Shown here: positions 6,373 to 8,945 of the stretch, one piece after another
Position numbering within the stretch: the stretch's first letter is position 1
Layout of the letters: every line of letters begins with the position of its first letter
From: Acidobacteriota bacterium
Lineage (GTDB): Bacteria; Acidobacteriota; Terriglobia; Terriglobales; Acidobacteriaceae
Assembly (NCBI GenBank): GCA_003223595.1
Contig: QHVR01000595.1
Span: 1 to 8,945, forward strand
Length of the DNA: 8,945 bases
Direction: 5' to 3'
The notes under the pieces: model-generated
Seen by the model: only the letters and a program-made list of their open reading frames with translations
What the model was told of the DNA's origin: nothing
Databases searched by the model: none
Made by a program: the position numbers and the translations under genes

Positions 6373-7881
6373 CTATGCTGCCGCAAATTTCAGCGCCGCG
6401 TAGATCTTCCGGTAAGTCGTATACGCCAGCTGCATGGTTGCGGAGTCTTTCGCATTCGGCTGAATTCGTTTCGCGACACGTACCACCGCATCGCAGGCCT
6501 GCTCGACGGATGACCACGCTCCCGCACCTACTCCCGCCAGGATTGCCGCGCCGTACGCCGCGCCTTCTTCGGCGGCCACGATTTCTACTTCGCGCCCGTA
6601 GACATCCGCCTGAATCTGCCGCCAGAGCGGCGAGCGCGCGCCGCCCCCGCCCAACCGGATCGAGGTCACCGGAATCTTCATCTCATCAAAGATTGTGAAT
6701 GTATCTTTCAAGCTGAAGGCTACGCCTTCCATGATGGCGCGAATCACGTGCGCCCGGGTGTGCGAGGCGGTGAGCCCGATCAGGGCAGCGCGGGCCTTAG
6801 GATCGAGGTGCGGCGTGCGCTCGCCCATCAGATACGGGACCCAGAACGCGCCTTCCGATGCCGTGGGAGCAGTGCTCGCTTCTTCAGCAAAGACGTCATA
6901 GGGATCGCGTCCATCTTTTTTCTGCACGCCCGGCGAAGCCCCGCCAAAGTGGTCGCGATACCAACGCAGCGACAGCCCTGCGGCCTGTGTCACTCCCATG
7001 ACGTGCCAGCGTCCGGGGATCGCGTGGCAGAAGGTATGAAGTCGTCCTTGTGGATCCATCGCGGGCCGATCCGTGGAGGCGAACACAACTCCGGAAGTTC
7101 CAATGGTCGCGCTGACGGCTCCGGCGCGGGCGATGCCCATGCCCACAGCACCGGCGGCCTGGTCTCCTGCTCCGGCAACGACCGGAGTTCCCGCCTTTAA
7201 TCCCGTTGCTTCGGCCCCCGCGGCCGAGATCTTTCCGCACACCTGCGGCGATTCAAACAGCGCCGGCAGCAGGCTTTCCTTGATGCCGGTCTTGTTCAAC
7301 ACCTCCGCCGACCAGCGTCGATTGCTCACATCGAGCAGCAGCGTGCCCGAGGCATCCGCCATGTCGATCGCTCGCTCGCCGGTGAGGCGGAAGCGAACGT
7401 AATCTTTCGGCAGCATCACATGGGCTACCCGGGCCCAGTTCTGCGGCTCGTTCTCGCGTACCCACAGAAATTTCGTCAAAGTGAAATTGGTGAGCGGAGG
7501 ATTGCAAGTGAGCCGGATCAGCGCATCGCGCCCAAACATCTGCTCCAGTTCCCGTGATTGCGGATCGCTTCTCTGGTCGCACCAGATCAGCGCCGGACGC
7601 ACAACTTCATCAGAGGAATCGAGCAGCACCGCCCCGTGCATCTGCCCGGAAAAGCCAACGCAGGAGATCTCTTTGGCGTCTAGCTTGGCGGATTGCAGTG
7701 CCTGCCGCACCGCGACACCGCAGGCCCGCCACCAGTCGCGGGGATCTTGTTCCGCCCACCCTGGCTTGGGGCTGGCGAAGTCCTGGTGCTCCGAGGAGGC
7801 GGAAGCGATAACGTTTCCGCTCGAATCCATCACCAGCGCGCGTGTGCCGCCGGTACCGACGTCAATGCCCAGATAGCTCAT
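6373..7881 (-). CDS. xylB: Xylulokinase (FGGY carbohydrate kinase)
   Basis: This enzyme phosphorylates D-xylulose with ATP to D-xylulose 5-phosphate, the entry of xylose-derived carbon into the pentose phosphate pathway; it is cytoplasmic. The 502-residue length fits XylB. The N-terminal FGGY domain has the phosphate loop 'YLGIDVGTGGTRALVMD' with Asp7, the xylulokinase hallmark 'GFSGQMHGAVLLD' (76-88), 'ALIWCDQRS' and 'DMADASGTLLLDVSNRRWS' (173-191). The catalytic-base motif 'AGAGDQAAGAVGMG' puts Asp240 at the expected position. The C-terminal domain has 'GTSGVVFA' (261-268), 'VPYLMGERTPHLDPKARA' and the adenosine motif 'GGGGARSPLWRQIQADVYG' (411-429). The ATG start has AGGA eight bases upstream. 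It lies 72 bp downstream of a LacI-type regulator on the same strand, which suggests sugar-dependent control. No xylose isomerase or transporter is in view. Other FGGY kinases are less likely given the GQMHG motif. Confidence 0.95.
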   Translation of the reverse strand: MSYLGIDVGTGGTRALVMDSSGNVIASASSEHQDFASPKPGWAEQDPRDWWRACGVAVRQALQSAKLDAKEISCVGFSGQMHGAVLLDSSDEVVRPALIWCDQRSDPQSRELEQMFGRDALIRLTCNPPLTNFTLTKFLWVRENEPQNWARVAHVMLPKDYVRFRLTGERAIDMADASGTLLLDVSNRRWSAEVLNKTGIKESLLPALFESPQVCGKISAAGAEATGLKAGTPVVAGAGDQAAGAVGMGIARAGAVSATIGTSGVVFASTDRPAMDPQGRLHTFCHAIPGRWHVMGVTQAAGLSLRWYRDHFGGASPGVQKKDGRDPYDVFAEEASTAPTASEGAFWVPYLMGERTPHLDPKARAALIGLTASHTRAHVIRAIMEGVAFSLKDTFTIFDEMKIPVTSIRLGGGGARSPLWRQIQADVYGREVEIVAAEEGAAYGAAILAGVGAGAWSSVEQACDAVVRVAKRIQPNAKDSATMQLAYTTYRKIYAALKFAAA

Positions 7882-7903
7882 CTTACGTTCCTAACGTTTG
7901 TAG

Positions 7904-7923
7904 AGACGTAGCTTGCTACGTCT
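7904..7923. repeat. Perfect 20-bp palindrome between the LacI-type regulator and xylB
   Basis: AGACGTAGC (7904-7912) and GCTACGTCT (7915-7923) form a perfect 9-bp inverted repeat around TT. It lies in the 72-bp gap between the regulator stop and the xylB start, about 22 bases before the xylB ATG. As RNA it could fold as an 8-bp stem closed by a CUUG (or, on the coding strand, CAAG) tetraloop. It could be an operator, an intercistronic RNA hairpin limiting read-through or protecting an end, or one copy of a dispersed palindromic repeat. The flanks (GTAG before, TTTTC after) show that a longer symmetry has only partly survived, which fits a repeat element. The centre lacks the CG typical of LacI-family operators. 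Confidence 0.6.
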
Positions 7924-7953
7924 TTTCCAGAATCACAGCGATGAAGGGGCTGA

Positions 7954-8945
7954 TCAGGCGAAGTCCTCGGCGTACTCGGCGCTGTTTTCGCGGGGCGCCC
8001 GGCGTTTCTCTTTTGCCGATAATTCCTGCGTTTGGCGGCGCAGGAAAAAGTCCAGATTGCCGCGCATCACCAGGTGCGGCGCCAGGGCGACCTGATGGGA
8101 GCGGCGTCCGCCTTCAGCCAGGAACTCGTGCAGCATGCGCAGCGCGAGTTCACCTTGCGCGTGCGGTCGCTGGTAAATTGTCGCGATCACCGCGCTCGAG
8201 CGAATGTAGGGCACTAGGTCGGGAAACAGGTCGGTCGTGATGATCGTCAGGCGATCCAGCAGCTTCGCGTCTTGGGCTGCTTTCAGCACCGGGATCGAAG
8301 CTTCCGTCGTGACGTAGACTCCCGCCAGGTCACTGCGTTCCTCGAAGAGCCTGCGGCACTTGCGGTAGGCTTCCTTCTCGATGTCGTGATCTTCCACCGG
8401 CTTCAACGTCTGCAGGTTGGGATAGAACGTTTCCAGCGTGGCTTGAAACGCCGAATATTTCTCCGAGTGCTCGGTGATATCCATGTCGAAGACAGTGACC
8501 GCAATCGAGCCTTCTTTGCCGTTCAGAAAACGTCCCATGAGGTCGGCGGCGATGGAGCCGCTGGCCAGCGTATCGATGCCGACCATCCCGAGGCGGCCGC
8601 TCTGCGGAGCATCGGTGGCAACGCAAACCACAGGAATATTGGCGCGAGTGGCGCGTCGAATCGCGGCTCGGAGCTTTTGGGGACTGCTCGGGAAAATAAT
8701 GATGCCGTCCACCTGATCCCGGATCGCGGCTTCCAGCGCTTCTTCTTCACCCTCTCCCAGAGTGGGGCAGGTGCGGAATTCGACTTCCACATTTTCCAGC
8801 AGGATGGATTCAGCCTCGTCCCGGATCCCGCTGCGCACCTCATCCCAGAACGACGTCGTGCCTTGCGGCGTGTTGACCGAGATCCGCAGCGTTTTCTTCG
8901 ACGAGAGATAACGCGCGGCCAGGTTCGGACGGTAGCCGAGGTTTC
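7954..8945 (-). CDS. LacI-family (sugar-responsive) transcriptional regulator, N-terminus outside the window
   Basis: This is a cytoplasmic sugar-sensing DNA-binding repressor or activator. The frame is open to the right edge, so 329 residues are visible and only the helix-turn-helix is missing. The first residues, 'LGYRPNLAARYLSSKKT', are the end of the LacI DNA-binding domain and its hinge helix, which identifies it as a regulator rather than a periplasmic binding protein. The periplasmic-binding-protein-like core follows: 'ISVNTPQGTTSFWDEVRSGIRDEA', 'DGIIIFPSS', 'IPVVCVATDAP', 'GMVGIDTLASGSIAADLM', 'GVYVTTEASIPVLKAAQ', 'LTIITTDLFPDLVPYIRSSAVIATIYQRPHAQGELAL' and 'PHLVMRGNLDFFL'. A charged C-terminal tail of about 26 residues follows. 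The internal GTG at 8838 is not the real start. Position directly upstream of xylB implies control of pentose use. The effector is probably a sugar or sugar phosphate, but its identity cannot be read. Confidence 0.88.
   Translation of the reverse strand, partial: NLGYRPNLAARYLSSKKTLRISVNTPQGTTSFWDEVRSGIRDEAESILLENVEVEFRTCPTLGEGEEEALEAAIRDQVDGIIIFPSSPQKLRAAIRRATRANIPVVCVATDAPQSGRLGMVGIDTLASGSIAADLMGRFLNGKEGSIAVTVFDMDITEHSEKYSAFQATLETFYPNLQTLKPVEDHDIEKEAYRKCRRLFEERSDLAGVYVTTEASIPVLKAAQDAKLLDRLTIITTDLFPDLVPYIRSSAVIATIYQRPHAQGELALRMLHEFLAEGGRRSHQVALAPHLVMRGNLDFFLRRQTQELSAKEKRRAPRENSAEYAEDFA

Noticed and set aside
7883..7899. The repeated ACGTT-type elements (TTACGTT and TAACGTTT) before xylB as a LacI-family operator
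   Set aside because: They are direct rather than inverted copies, overlap the ribosome binding region, and lack a proper symmetric operator.

Overview
The window looks like an ordinary chromosomal stretch of a soil-type Acidobacteriota (Terriglobia/Koribacter-like) genome or metagenome bin. The reasons are the moderately high GC content, the acidobacterial-style FtsX/MacB permease, the secreted amidohydrolase and DUF1080 proteins, and a LacI-type regulator whose C-terminal half ends in the 'PHLVMRGNLDFFL' style that I associate with this group. The lineage is an inference from gene style, not from a marker gene. There is no rRNA, tRNA, CRISPR array, insertion sequence or phage gene.

Layout from left to right. 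(1) Bases 1-1255 (+) are the C-terminal half of an ABC transporter permease; its 5' end lies outside the window and its reading frame is broken near base 330. (2) Bases 1278-1532 (-) encode a small GlsB/YeaQ/YmgE-type membrane protein with its own promoter-like upstream region. (3) Bases 1683-2786 (-) encode an NAD(P)-dependent malate/L-lactate dehydrogenase-family oxidoreductase. (4) Bases 2975-4012 (+) encode a GT4 glycosyltransferase, divergent from the dehydrogenase. (5) Bases 4042-5397 (-) encode an exported amidohydrolase with a TTG start, convergent with the glycosyltransferase. (6) Bases 5535-6323 (+) encode an exported DUF1080 (3-keto-disaccharide hydrolase-like) protein, divergent from the amidohydrolase. 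(7) Bases 6373-7881 (-) encode xylulokinase. (8) Bases 7954-8945 (-) encode a LacI-type sugar-responsive regulator that runs off the right edge and precedes xylulokinase on the same strand.

Functionally, the only clear unit is the regulator plus xylulokinase pair, which points to sugar-inducible pentose (xylulose) catabolism. DUF1080 protein, xylulokinase and regulator together suggest scavenging of plant-derived sugars, but no transporter or isomerase is visible. The other genes are singletons in alternating orientation and look independently transcribed.

I found no convincing evidence of an undescribed system. The most useful leads are the broken permease frame, an Asp where the amidohydrolase family usually has a metal-binding His, a perfect 9-bp-arm palindrome between the regulator and xylulokinase, and a 7-bp-arm palindrome placed like an operator upstream of the dehydrogenase.
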